This document shows positions 35,604 through 46,449 of a stretch of DNA of 64,000 nt, piece after piece. The notes under the pieces were generated by a model that searched no databases, had not been told where the DNA came from, and saw only the letters and a program-made list of their open reading frames with translations. This DNA comes from Arthrobotrys musiformis (taxonomy: Eukaryota > Ascomycota > Orbiliomycetes > Orbiliales > Orbiliaceae): assembly GCA_036971715.1 (NCBI GenBank), contig JAVHJL010000013.1:310001-374000 (forward strand), written 5' to 3'. Every line of letters begins with the position of its first letter. Positions within the stretch are counted from its first letter, which is position 1. The position numbers and the translations under genes are program-made.

Positions 35604-38223
35604 TTACAGCTTCGCCATGATAGGCACATCGCTGGCTCGAGCTCGATCTTGGTGGTTCCCCCTCTCCACGAGGTCCGCGAGGTCGTCGATCTTCTGGAAA
35701 GTGTGTCCATTGAGCTGGGAAGGGAAAAGAAATTGACGAGAGTCACTGGAGGCAAAGAATCAGTATCGAGATATTGATCAGAGCACAGTAGAGATAATAC
35801 GCACCACCAGTTGTTATGAGGTGAATATGACGTCGCATGGTATGCGGGGGTCAGAGTTGTGGTCTTATGTCTGTTCAAAGCAAAGAAATGGTGGAATTGC
35901 TAGCCCCAAGTTAGGTATAAAATTGTTGAGACTACAAAAGGTTGGTTTATGGCGCACCTTAATCTTTGATGCCACCTCCTTGGGGGTATAGACGCTAGTC
36001 GAGGTCTGCACATGCTTTAGGAACATGCTCACGGCCCCAAGACGCTCATTCTTTCGGCTGGCGGCAAACGAGGCCAGCTCATCGTAGCTCATTCCCAAGT
36101 CTCCCTCGTCGTCCTGGCAGTAGTCCTCGGTGATGGGCTGCAGCTCTCCAGACGGTTTAGCGTCCAAGAAAGTTTGCAAAACGGGAAGGTTGAAGTTGTA
36201 TTGCACCCAGTCAATCATCTCACGCAAATGGTTCTTGGAGAAGGAACCAATAGGGTTCAGGTCCGCGGAAGAGCAGTCGTATCGAGTGTAGTTGCCGCGA
36301 AGGGCCCTAGTACTATGGTTAGCACGAAACGTAAGCAATGGGCCTCAATGGCAGAACTTACTCATCAGCGTTTGTGGAAGCAAGAACTAGCAGAGGGGTG
36401 GGGCAGACCCTTTTCCGGGACACTGGCAAGATTTGGCCGAACTGATAAGCAGTAACCATTCGCAGACGAGCCTGTATATTCTGTAGACACACATCCTCGG
36501 CTCTGCTACCACCAAAGACCTGGAATGTGGGCTGGTGCCCGGTTGCAGCGGTAATTAAGTCCGTTTGGGCATTGTATCCGCCCTCAATACTGAGGTCCAA
36601 GTGGTAAGAGCCAATGGAATCTTGCAGTTCCTGAGCACGCCTTCTAGAGGCCGGCGACGACTGTTGAGGCATGCCCATGTAAACTGTGTGGAGTAAATTG
36701 TTGCAAAGCTCTTTAGCAGTAGTCGGCAGCCAGTCAGGGCTCCTGTCCGTAGTGGCACACATCTTTTGGACGTCTTTAGTGACAGTATGGTCGCCACTCT
36801 TGATCGCATTCACGACCAAGTGACACATGACATAAACCACAATGGCAGTGCTGCAAGAATCAATCCCGCCGCTAAGGGGGCAAAGGAACCCGCTCATTCC
36901 AGATCGACGAAGGTAGTCCCAGAGCCAGCATGCGGGGCCAACTGCAATCTCCTCTGCCTCGGTAAAATGGACTTTGGAAAGAGTTTTTGGGAACAAACCA
37001 GTTGCAACGCGATTAATATTAGAGTATGGTGCGAGGCTAAACGGTGTATGAGAAAGAATACTGACATTCTTATCAAATGAGTGTCTAGGGGCGCCGGCGG
37101 AATTGCGGTAGCTGTAGACCTTCTGCAAGTCTATAGTTGCTGTGACAACATCGACATTGCTAAGCGTGAAGCGAGGGCCTTGGGAGATAACTTCGCCATT
37201 TATAACAATGGAACTGGCCCCCTCATAGAGTACGCGTTCCCCGCCACAGCCTGATATGCTAGTTAATATTTGCATTGCTGTAGCCCCGTCGATATTGAGA
37301 TGGATTGGCCGAACCTTTTAAGTTAGAGTATATGTGAACACCACCCACGTTCCTTCCAAGTCGACGAATCGAGTCAACATGGCTGTCGAACCGACCGACC
37401 TCGTGATAGTATCGGGTAGTGTGAATCGAAATATCGGGGATAAGCGAGGTGTCATTTCCTCCTCCAACGTAGGGGCCGATGGACCTTCAACCATGATCAA
37501 GTTAGTTGATATCAATGGCGTTTAAAGTTCTGAAATGACTCGCCCTTCGAAGAGCGAGATAGATGTATCTCCGAATGGAACAGATCCGGTGCCGTGGGCT
37601 TCCTTTAAAAACTCTGGTATCCTGTATTCTTCTACGGTGCTTTGCTTCTCCCAAAGAGAGAAGTATTTGCTGTCGCGGTTGGTTTGATCACTCCACTGGA
37701 CAGTTTGAGGCGCAATAAGGAGTATCTTGCCATCGAGGGCAAAGATCTTAGAGTTATATCGCTTTCCTTTATGCTTCACAGGCATACCAATACACTAGAT
37801 GGTAGAAAAGATTAATTACAATTGACATATTAGGCAGCAATGTTTGACATCATAGGTCTCCTAGGACGCAGAGGCTAGTGGGATATATAAAAACTTTATT
37901 ATATAGGTACTCACAAGGACAATGTCGTGGCATTCTTTATCGGACAGGATATGCCCGAGCATCTCCCAGGCATGTATGTAAAGATCATCTTCGAGAAAGC
38001 TGTCTAAGCAGTCACTTCCACAAATTTCCAGCTCTGGACCGACTCGTAGCCTGACTCCAGCTGCCTTGGACCTCTTGATCGACTCCTTAATTCGATTACA
38101 GTTGCCGATCCAATCCCCGGCCCATTGATTCAAGCTGCAAGCGCTATAGGAAAATGTTAGAACGACCGACTGTCATGGGTGGGGAGTAGAGCTCGCTTGC
38201 CTGACACTAATTAGACGCTCCAT
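35604..38223 (-). CDS. Glutamine-dependent NAD+ synthetase with eroded glutaminase domain, possibly a pseudogene
   Basis: Exons: 38223-38201, 38143-37915, 37794 to about 37525, about 37480-37315, 37250-36362, 36306-35958, 35899-35801 and 35714-35604. The N-terminal nitrilase domain starts MERLISVS-ACSLNQWA and keeps the catalytic Glu (VGPELEICG). The family's catalytic Lys after KILLI appears as Gln (KILLIAPQ). The segment that should carry the nucleophilic Cys (family pattern SE-x-CEEL) reads VISEL then stop. Homology resumes in another frame at GGVHIYSNLKG, and I found no canonical splice that bridges the gap. The ATP-dependent synthetase domain looks intact: PLSGGIDSCSTA, LQNIQARLRMV, LVLASTNADE, YDCSSADLNPIG and NRHKTTTLTP. 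The complete enzyme makes NAD from nicotinate adenine dinucleotide using glutamine. This copy may be a pseudogene, ammonia-dependent, or carry a sequencing error. Confidence 0.78.
38144..38200 (-). other. Probable GC-AG intron (first intron of NAD synthetase)
   Basis: The 57-base intron begins CAG|GCAAGC and ends CCTATAG. It restores the family N-terminus MERLISVS-ACSLNQWA in frame. GC donors with an AG|GCAAG context are the known minor class of U2 introns. No GT donor nearby gives the right phase. Confidence 0.65.
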
Positions 38224-41200
38224 GATCAACAAATAAGCTCAATAGGTCTAGTAGTGAGTATATAAATATCGTGACGGCAATTATATACATATATGCTTGG
38301 GGGATAACAAGAAGGTGGGATGAATATAAGTATATAAATTGGTCTCTCTTTGAAATCCTTGGAAGGGACATATTTATACCAGGGACGCTAGATATGACTG
38401 GTATGTAAGCTTGCGATTCCTCCCGCTGCCCGTCTCATACAACATCCAGTTTAATATTTTAGATTTCATTGATCAAGGCCACAGTTCCCGATATGTATCT
38501 TTTCATTGGGCAGATAATCCTTGAAGTGAGAAGCCGGTCCCCACAAACCAGCAGAAACCTTTTCTCAAGATGCGCTATACGAATTTAAGTGTATAATACG
38601 GATTTTATAGGTTGCAAATACAACAGCTAGTATTTTAGTCGATACGAGGCCGTGAGACAGTGAACCAAGGAGGCCGAGGTGGGGCCAGTTTTTAAACTTT
38701 TTGGTGGCAAGTACTATCGCTAGTGCGGTTAGTGGGTCTGGGAGGCGTAGGATATCAGCGGACTATAGTCTCCGCGACCCTCTTGCATGGTAGAACCTTA
38801 TAATTGGATTAAGGTGTCTACTCAAGCACTTTCTCTCTGACTTCTTGGGACGTGGTAACATCCTGTGGCCGTAACCGAAACAAGGATATGCTATGGTTGA
38901 ATACATGCAATCGATGCAATCCACTCCATGTGGTCATATAATTATCATTGCCCGACAAGTATGATTTTACTGTATGTTCGCGGCTAAACTTCTAACCCTA
39001 CTAAATCCAGCATATAGACCGACTCGATTTGGTACAAGTTCCGCCTCGGCCCAGGTTCTTCTTACTCAATCTCGAAGTCTCGAACCCCTTTCGCTCATGC
39101 TTGGCGGTTTAGTGCTATAAATCAACTATACTCACTAAAGTTAAAGTTTCACTAGCGGCCTTGCAGCCATCGATCGAAATCCCACACCCAAGATATTCAG
39201 CGCTAGCGTTTAGAATACCCTCGCACTTTGGAATTTAAGGTTGGACCTGGGAACGAGACCAGGTTGGACCGATAGGTATTAGGTGAGGCGCCTTTTAGCG
39301 GGGCGGCTTTCGCCATCTTGTATTGTTCTAATCGCTAGCCATGCTAATATAATATTGGCGAATCGTCGATCTTATGCCATCGGCCATCAAGGGCCACTGC
39401 TAGATCCCGAAGGTATGCCGTGCCGGATTTGTGGATCCTCTAAGGCTGCCTAAGTGTTGCGATACTATCTGGTAGTTTCAACAGCGCATTGATCAATTGA
39501 ATAACTGTGGAGGCCCCCACTCGGTACCTACTAGCATACGAGAGCTCTAATTAAGTCCCTCACAATGCATATGTGCATATGCCATGTACTAATTGTATAG
39601 CTACCTAGGCTTGGCGTAAGTACGCACGGGCAGAGAATTATATTGATATGTCACCGATTTCTTTTACTTGGTACACTGGCAGGTATTGGTATATATCTAT
39701 AAATTTTTACTTCAGATTTGAAGGCCATTTGAATAATGCATTGTCGGCGCATGCCGAAGCAACTAAATCTAGTGGGGTCACAAAGGCGTGTTGTCACCTG
39801 TTGCTCTTACCATAGCCCAACTCAGGTTGCAAGTGAGCTAGCTAGATTGAGATCTAGCGCCTGGACAAGTCGGATGGACATACTCTAACTTGAGGATAGC
39901 CTAGGCAAAGAGTGTGGTTTTCCCGTATGGGGCAGGAGTATCCGTCCCCACAGTTCTACTAAAGGCAACATGAAGTACGATGTCTATGGTCTTGGGCCGA
40001 GGTCTAACCTCGTTCCTGGCATTCGATACTGGTGCACCAGCCAATTCGTTTTCAAATTGGTTATACTCTCAAGTTGAGAATCTCTTCTTGGAAATTTTAA
40101 TCGAAGGTGAAAACTAGAACCCACTAATTGCATAATACCAAACACCCATAGTTTTGCGGATATTTCGAAAACATGGTATCATGACGTATCGTTGGAACCT
40201 TGAAAACATACGGGCGGCTAAATAGCGAAAAAGGCTCGTAATAGATCTGGGATTTAGGGTATCGGTGGGTACGTATATAAATATATGAGATCCATGAAGA
40301 AACGAACCATTCAAGACACCAGCATATAGCGGGGCGTCGTATTTTACAACGACGAGGAACTCAGAGAGACGTCTATAATATTCGTCACGGTCCATGAATT
40401 CATGAACGAGTCGGCACGTATAGTGTGAGAAGGTAGACCTGCTATTGGTCGTCATCACGAATCCCGGAAGATGGACTATTTTGGGGGTAACCATGATTGC
40501 GAACTTAAAAATTGCGCCAAACTACGCCATTTCCGTGGACCCACAGCAAAAATGGGCGGCACCTTGGATTTCACCGGAGGTTATTCGGCTGGGCTAGTTA
40601 CTGCAATACTCGGGATTTGGTCGCCTCGCCCTAGATCCAGGGGGTTGGAAAAGCCGAACAAAGCATGTAGCACTGCATACAGCTAAGTACACATCGAGAT
40701 ATGCTGAGATCTCGAAACAGCCTCGTCAGACCCTAGAGATTCCCCAACCGTTCAAACTATCGAGCCGCTTAGTTGTGTCATCGGAGATCTCCACGCCAGG
40801 GCCACATGAGCTCAGGCTCGAAGCCTTCAACAACTGACGCGGGTGTGACTAAGTTAACTCACCATGAACTTGGTCAGTTCGAGGGTCTAGACGTCTAGTC
40901 TCTGAGTTCTAGAACTAGGCTAGTTGAATAGGCATATATGCGCATATGTATTATGGTGACTGACAAAACGTTGAAACATTACTAGTTAGGGAGGTCCCTA
41001 CGACCTTTCATCTTTCCCAGCGTGATGCGCCAATCATGATCAATGTTAGCTCGTGAAGGTGCTTAGCGGCACTAAACTGATATCATGATAGGACGGGATT
41101 ATTCGCGAGGTGAGGCTGGAACAAAAGTTACAAGACGGGGCTTGGCTGGGCTCGCGCGTTGTAATTTGAATTCACAACACAATTTGCTCTCAAAGTGGTC

Positions 41201-41744
41201 TCGACATTGGGCCCTCCTCAAAATTAGTGCTAGCTACCTGCCGCCGGGATTGTCTCGCTAATTATTTTTGCTGCTAATGAATTGAATAGAGCCATATAGA
41301 ATGTATTAAGTTAAGGGGGGCACCGAAATACGAGCCAATCTGTTTGGGAGATGTTATATCTCCATTGAAATTAGGATTTATAGTTAACCAGTGCCGTGGT
41401 CTTAGAGCTAGCATCATCTCGATATTTATATACTTCCTCAATTAATAAATTGATCGAGGTTGGGGAGGCGAGTTTGTTGGAACTATGCTGGCTCGAAATC
41501 CTCTGCCAAGTCAACGCCACGCAAGACAGGGCTGAGCGCCTGGGCCGACCTGGATGCCACAGTTGCAAGAGGCTTCAAAGCCAAAAGTGTACCTTATGCC
41601 ATAAATATAGGCAGACGTTCATTGGAATCCGGAAATTTTTGACTTCAACAGTAGCTTAGTCGGGGAATAAATATATATACCTCCACACAACAGGTTCCCG
41701 AAAAACGTACGATCGGGTATCCCGAGTCGGCTGGAAACTGTAAA
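38224..41744. other. 3.5 kb gene-poor region
   Basis: It is AT-rich with many TATATA and CATATG tracts. A 126-codon frame at 40114-40494 (minus) is open but matches nothing I know, so I leave it uncalled. The first ~150 bases should carry the NAD synthetase promoter. Confidence 0.5.
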
Positions 41745-43028
41745 ATGGAGCTGTACTATGGGCGTGAGTCCTCCAGCGCCGCCCCGAGGAGACTCTTCAC
41801 GAACTACAAAATCCGCTCAGATTCAAGACGAGATTCTTCCGAGGCTAGGCCTATCGGATTCGATGATATAATTAACAACATCAAGTTATGCCTTGAGGAA
41901 GCTCTCCAGCAACCCATATCGTTCTGGCCACTGTGTCAACCTCGGATGGATGGTGGGCGCTGCCCGGAGTTTTTTAATCGTATCTTTTGGGATTGTGTAT
42001 GTATAGGATATCGCGGCTAATGATGATAGACAATCGCTATGTCACTTTGCTGGGTCTGTTCTAATGATGTTGTTTTGGACATCTCATAGGATTGTGGCAT
42101 GGAAATGCACGCCGATATCCCTACAGCCGAATTTGTAGGACTTAGTTTAGTTGAAAACCCAGGACCTCTGGTAGAAATAAAATCGACGGAGATCCTCCCC
42201 AAAAAGTTTGAGATATATTTTTCGGCACTGGGGGAGGACGGCGCAGACGGTATGAAACCCATCAAATCTGATGGTCTACGAACCGATAAGGATCTCTTTC
42301 AAAAGCTCCGTGACGACTATGCGACGATTCGCGGTTGGAAGATTTGGTTTTCGTTTACCCATGTCCATGACATCAGATTTGTCGAGGTAGGTTGGGCTAC
42401 TGCATAAACAGTTCCCCCCTCCGGATGGGCACTTGCACTACGACGGATATTTGAGCTAATATAATGGTCCATATTTCTTGTGACATTGCAGATTTGGCTA
42501 GAATCTCGTTCCTCCACACGCCCGCGTGAACGAAGTATCTGGGTAGATCTTTGGCTTACCTTCAGATACACATTCGGTTCACCATACTTAGGGGAGCTTT
42601 GTAATATCCGTGGAGAAAACCTACCGTACGTCGATGATGATGAGTACGCGATCGAGCATCGGTGTCCACCAAATTGGGTTATCCGCCCCATGAGCCGACA
42701 AGCGATTATGGACCACTTCTCCAACCCTAAAGATATAACGGCCGGATCTTCGGACTGCCTCCGCCTTGCTATGCCAAAGAAAACTTACCCCACTAGCCGT
42801 AGCGGATTTGTTGATATTTGGGGACTACACGCCGAGGAAGCGACTTGTCCGGCGAAGATTGTTGTGTGGGGTCTAGTGGTGCACATTCTTTGCTTTGCGA
42901 TAGGTTTGAGCTGGTGGGTTGTGTCGGTGGTGTATTTTGGGGTCGTCTTAGCGAATACTGTGCCACGAATGAGGGAAAAGAGGAAGTATGGGTATTGTTA
43001 CGAGCATGTGTACCAGTATCGACTCTAG
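41745..43028 (+). CDS. Fungal membrane protein of unknown family
   Basis: Three phase-0 exons, 41745-41996, 42090-42386 and 42492-43028, give 361 residues. The first donor is a perfect GTATGT. The N-terminal half has SFWPLCQPR and a Cys-rich RIFWDC segment. The middle has a Tyr/Trp-rich block (ATIRGWKIWFSF then HDIRFVE) that recurs in many uncharacterised fungal proteins. Near the C-terminus WGLHAEEA leads into two membrane segments (WGLVVHILCFAIGLSWWVV, then VVYFGVVLANTV) and a basic/aromatic tail. It is likely an integral membrane protein with most of its chain on one side. No catalytic motif is visible. A decayed relative of its first exon follows at 43612-44056. Confidence 0.75.
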
Positions 43029-43611
43029 ATGTACTCGTCTCGTCGCCAGGCTCCTCAACTTATGGATACTCTGTGCATGTATTGGTTGAGGTTATGGCCA
43101 CAGATACACACACAAGGTAGACAGCGCTGCGGCTGGCATGGTTTTGCTGACCTGGTCGCGACTAGTGAAACGAATTTATGTTTTGAACCTGTCATTTGCA
43201 TTTGAAAATATGTAGCCTTGGGCAAACATGCAGATAAGATTTATGCAACCAATGGAAACTGCGTATTGCCGGCGAGGCTTATATTTTTCCCCAGAGCAAA
43301 ATCCACCAGGCCGGATGAAATCATGAATTCTAGAAGTCCGGGATGTCCATAAAGAGAGGTCGCTCCCAATCACACTTCTAATATCGATATCAATGATTAA
43401 GGATCAAATGGACCTTAGGCTTAGGGAATTTGTTCCTAGGATTCTATAATGATAGGTGTCTACCACAACGGCCTAAAAAGTTTATATATCTCCGTACCTG
43501 ATATTTCTTATCGGGATATACGCACCACCTTCAACGCTCTTTTTGGGAGAATGGATTATCGTTCGGAAGCGCGGAATTCAAATTTAAACGCTCCACACAA
43601 TCCGACGCCCG
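43029..43611. other. Intergenic region, no supported gene
   Basis: This is the 3' flank of the membrane-protein gene and the upstream part of the decayed paralogue. An open frame begins at 43449, but it is not in the frame that shows homology. Confidence 0.45.
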
Positions 43612-44056
43612 TGATATGGTCGGAAACCGCACGGCCGGGGGATTCAAGTATTTTCCGAAGGTCCCGACAAACTCGAACCGCGACAGATATTCAGCGAGCA
43701 CAACTTACGCACATACTCGAATCCGCTGCAAGACTTTCGCGTACCGAGATCCGCGCCCTTTAGCAAATTAATCAATCAACCTAAACTCTGGCTCGAACGT
43801 GCGCTGCGGCAGCCGCTTTCTTTTTGGCCCTTGAGTCAACCCAATGATAGCGATGATTGTTCCGGGGACAACTATACCCGTTTCTACTGGGATTGTGTAA
43901 TTTTTATTCCTGCCTAGTTTTCTTTATGTGACTTTGGGCATTTGCTCGCTTCCGCTGAGGCCGCTATAGCTAACAAAAGACAATACGGAGCACCGTTTTA
44001 TAAGCTTGCGGGATGGAAATGAGTTTCGAAGCTCTAAATCTATCTCTTCTCGATAA
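43612..44056 (+). pseudogene. Decayed tandem paralogue of the membrane-protein gene
   Basis: In one frame, 43612-43896 encodes LERALRQPLSFWPLSQP and then TRFYWDC. This parallels LEEALQQPISFWPLCQP and NRIFWDC of the upstream gene. A phase-0 donor (GTAATT) follows at the same place. A plausible second exon (43970-44056) ends after 28 codons. This frame has no ATG before its upstream stop near 43610, and the central WFSF block and the membrane segments are missing. It could be a real short gene with an unseen first exon, but decay after tandem duplication seems likelier. Confidence 0.5.
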
Positions 44057-44369
44057 TGACCTATTTTGTGCGCATTATTCGGCGAACCAGAACCAGCGGC
44101 GCACATATTTGGAGCTTATGGCGGCTACTGGAACATCGGCTCTGGGTAGCATATCAACTTTTATACAAGACATCCAGCAGACTGTTTTATGTTTTCTCGT
44201 CCAGAGTCTATCTAATATGATCAAAGAACATCCGTGGTTTCTCGGTTTCACAGGCCTCGCGATAACGATAGGAATTCTCGTGACAATTTCCACGGTGTTC
44301 GCTGGGCCCCATGAATCCTTGTCTTTACTTCTGAAACTGGATCGAGGGGCCGAGAACAGTAACCGATAG
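44013..44369 (+). CDS. Possible small single-pass membrane protein
   Basis: An open frame of 118 codons has a strong hydrophobic segment (FLGFTGLAITIGILVTISTVF) after an amphipathic, Ser/Thr-rich stretch. An internal ATG at 44119 (MAATGTSALG) would give 83 residues and may be the better start. It overlaps the end of the decayed paralogue in another frame. I do not recognise it, and only the hydrophobic segment supports it. Confidence 0.3.
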   Translation: MEMSFEALNLSLLDNDLFCAHYSANQNQRRTYLELMAATGTSALGSISTFIQDIQQTVLCFLVQSLSNMIKEHPWFLGFTGLAITIGILVTISTVFAGPHESLSLLLKLDRGAENSNR

Positions 44370-44459
44370 AAACGTAACAGGTTACTGTTAGTCATACATT
44401 TATGCGTTCTTTATAACGTTGTTAATTATATTCGGTGCGAAGTTAATTATATTTCGGAG

Positions 44460-44717
44460 ATGGGAGCCCAGAGCCTTTATGAAGTCTTTGTCGTGCTTGT
44501 GACTAATCCGACGATTGACAGGGAGCTCGAGCCTGCCAATTCGCCTGGCACCGACAATCTTGCTCAACAGCGTAGGGCCTGGGTTAGAGACAACCAACAG
44601 TGGAAAGTACCTTTCTTTTGGATATTCATACTCTCTGCTGCACTAGCTTTTGTCGGACGGGTTGAATTCACTAAAGTGACAACACTTTCGTGTGGCTGGC
44701 CCACGAGACCAGGCTGA
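44460..44717 (+). CDS. Doubtful small membrane ORF
   Basis: A frame of 85 codons contains one hydrophobic segment (VPFFWIFILSAALAFVG) behind a charged region. It might be a later exon of the preceding membrane ORF, but I could not find a phase-consistent junction. It is kept only as a candidate. Confidence 0.2.
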   Translation: MGAQSLYEVFVVLVTNPTIDRELEPANSPGTDNLAQQRRAWVRDNQQWKVPFFWIFILSAALAFVGRVEFTKVTTLSCGWPTRPG

Positions 44718-45130
44718 ATTAACCGTTTCCATACTCATTATTCTGGGAAGGTTTCGGGAAATGCGTACGATAGAATTCTTTAGCCTGAACTTGTGGGAAA
44801 AGATAAAGGTTGATTGGAGTTCACTATCGGTATAGCGACGGATACAAATAGGACTAGGGGGGGTCGAGGATTTGGCCCGGGACCAGATCAAGCTAATGAA
44901 GATTCAGCGGAGCCAGATCCAGATCCAGAATTCGGCGAAACAACCCATACGTCCGAAACACAGACTCCCATGGCACCATCCAATAATGAGGGAAGGTCAA
45001 ATAATCGCCGCTAGGATGGGAAAGAAGTACAACTACGAGTAGAGCAGTAATAAATATCGTCAACAAGAATTTATTTGTATCTCCTCCTTAAAGTAATTAG
45101 CTCGCAAATATTCAACCCCCCGAATCTAAA
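44718..45130. other. Intergenic region, no supported gene
   Basis: This is a convergent interval before the 3' end of the basic hypothetical gene. The open frame at 44814-45014 is Asp/Pro/Glu-rich and unsupported. Confidence 0.4.
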
Positions 45131-45973
45131 TCAATTATCTCTAAAGTTAATCTTCCTCCGAACCTCGTCTTTCAACCCAATCAAAAGTTCTTTTTGATTC
45201 GGTGCCGTCTTAGGCCTTCGTTTGGCGGTCAAACCAACGCGAGAGAACCTACCGGAACGGCTTCCGGGCTCAGGGCTCCAAACATGGGTACTCGGTTTGA
45301 TTGGTTGGCAGTAATCATGATACGTAGCATCTCCTTCGTGCTTCAGGAACTTTGGAATCTTCAAGCCGTCGATATACCTTCCACCGAGACGGCCTTTGTT
45401 GTTCTTTCGCCAGGTGCTGATTGGGATTCTGGATCGATTTGGCGGCCGGGGAGTCTTGGTCATCGGACCTGGAGGGGGGGAATCGGGAGGAGGAGGAGGA
45501 GATGGAGAGCTGGTAGCGGCCTCAACTAGCTTTGGGTAACTATCACTTCGCTTCAAGCGAAGCCTTTTGACAAGGATAATGCTTTTATCCGCCGGAGGCT
45601 CGCCCGTGACTTGTAATCGAAAAAGCTCTTTGATGTGCATAACGCACTGATGGTACTTTGTAGTTGTCTCTCTCTAGTTACACAAACTCTATGGTTAGCC
45701 ATTCGATCCATTTCGCGGGACTACAGTTACCTTAGATGGAAATGGCGCCAAAATGCAACATACCAACTCTTTAACCCACCTCTCAAGCAACTGCTTCCTC
45801 TTCTTCATTAAATACCTCTCCCTCTCAATTTTCCTAAGAGAATGATTCTTCGGCATGGTAATCCTTTGGAGAACTTCAGAACTCTTGTGAGTGTATACTC
45901 GTTCTCCACCGGGGAGGATGTAAGCGTGATGACCGATGGGAACTAAAGGCATTGTTCCTTCTTTCTGAAACAA
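45131..45973 (-). CDS. Basic, Pro-rich hypothetical protein
   Basis: Two exons, 45973-45731 and 45646-45131, give about 252 residues (245 if the second Met at 45952 is used, which has the better start context). The junction (SK then CVMHIKELF) is phase 0. Exon 1 has HHAYILPGGERVYTH and a highly charged helix (KIERERYLMKKRKQLLERW). Exon 2 has a Pro run (PSPPPPPDSPPPGP) and many Lys/Arg (KRLRLKRS, KRRPK). This looks like a nuclear or RNA-binding low-complexity protein. There is no signal peptide and no recognised domain. The bias toward Lys/Arg could also reflect a ribosome- or mitochondria-associated role. Confidence 0.55.
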
Positions 45974-46449
45974 GGGAGTGTAGTCGGTTTTATAGATCCG
46001 CTAGTTTACCTCGTTGAGGGAGCTTGAGCTGGTGGGCTTCGCTCGTGGGTATATGCTTTTGTATAATTGGCGATGGGAAGATCAATATGAGATATGAAAT
46101 TTACGAATGAAGGGTTGAAATAATTTAGTGCTGGCTCATGAGCTCAACAACGCTGCTGAGCCCGGTTGGCTTCCTACAAATTCAGCAGTCAACATTAAAA
46201 ACACTTACAGTCACTGTGAATATTAAAGCTGTCACAGCCCTCCTATAACCATGATGTAAACCTGTAATTTCCCTATTCCTTCCATCTATCGAAAGGCCCT
46301 ATGAAGCAAAGCTAACTATACAAGTTCAAACCATCAAAAACCAAAAGGAATTATAAAGGGTAGCTAATCTCTCCAATCTTTAGGCCCCTTACTAATACAT
46401 GTTTGTGCCGAGAATAACCCACCCAAGAAAAAAAAAAAGACCTAACCTT
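45974..46449. other. Intergenic region, no supported gene
   Basis: About 0.5 kb between the start of the basic protein gene and the stop of the secreted protein gene, both on the minus strand. It is AT-rich, with an A run of about twelve at 46427-46438. Confidence 0.5.

Noticed and set aside
40114..40494. 126-codon minus-strand frame in the 38-41 kb gap
   Set aside because: Open and not low-complexity, but no similarity that I recognise, no splice partners, and surrounded by AT-rich non-coding sequence. It could be a relic.
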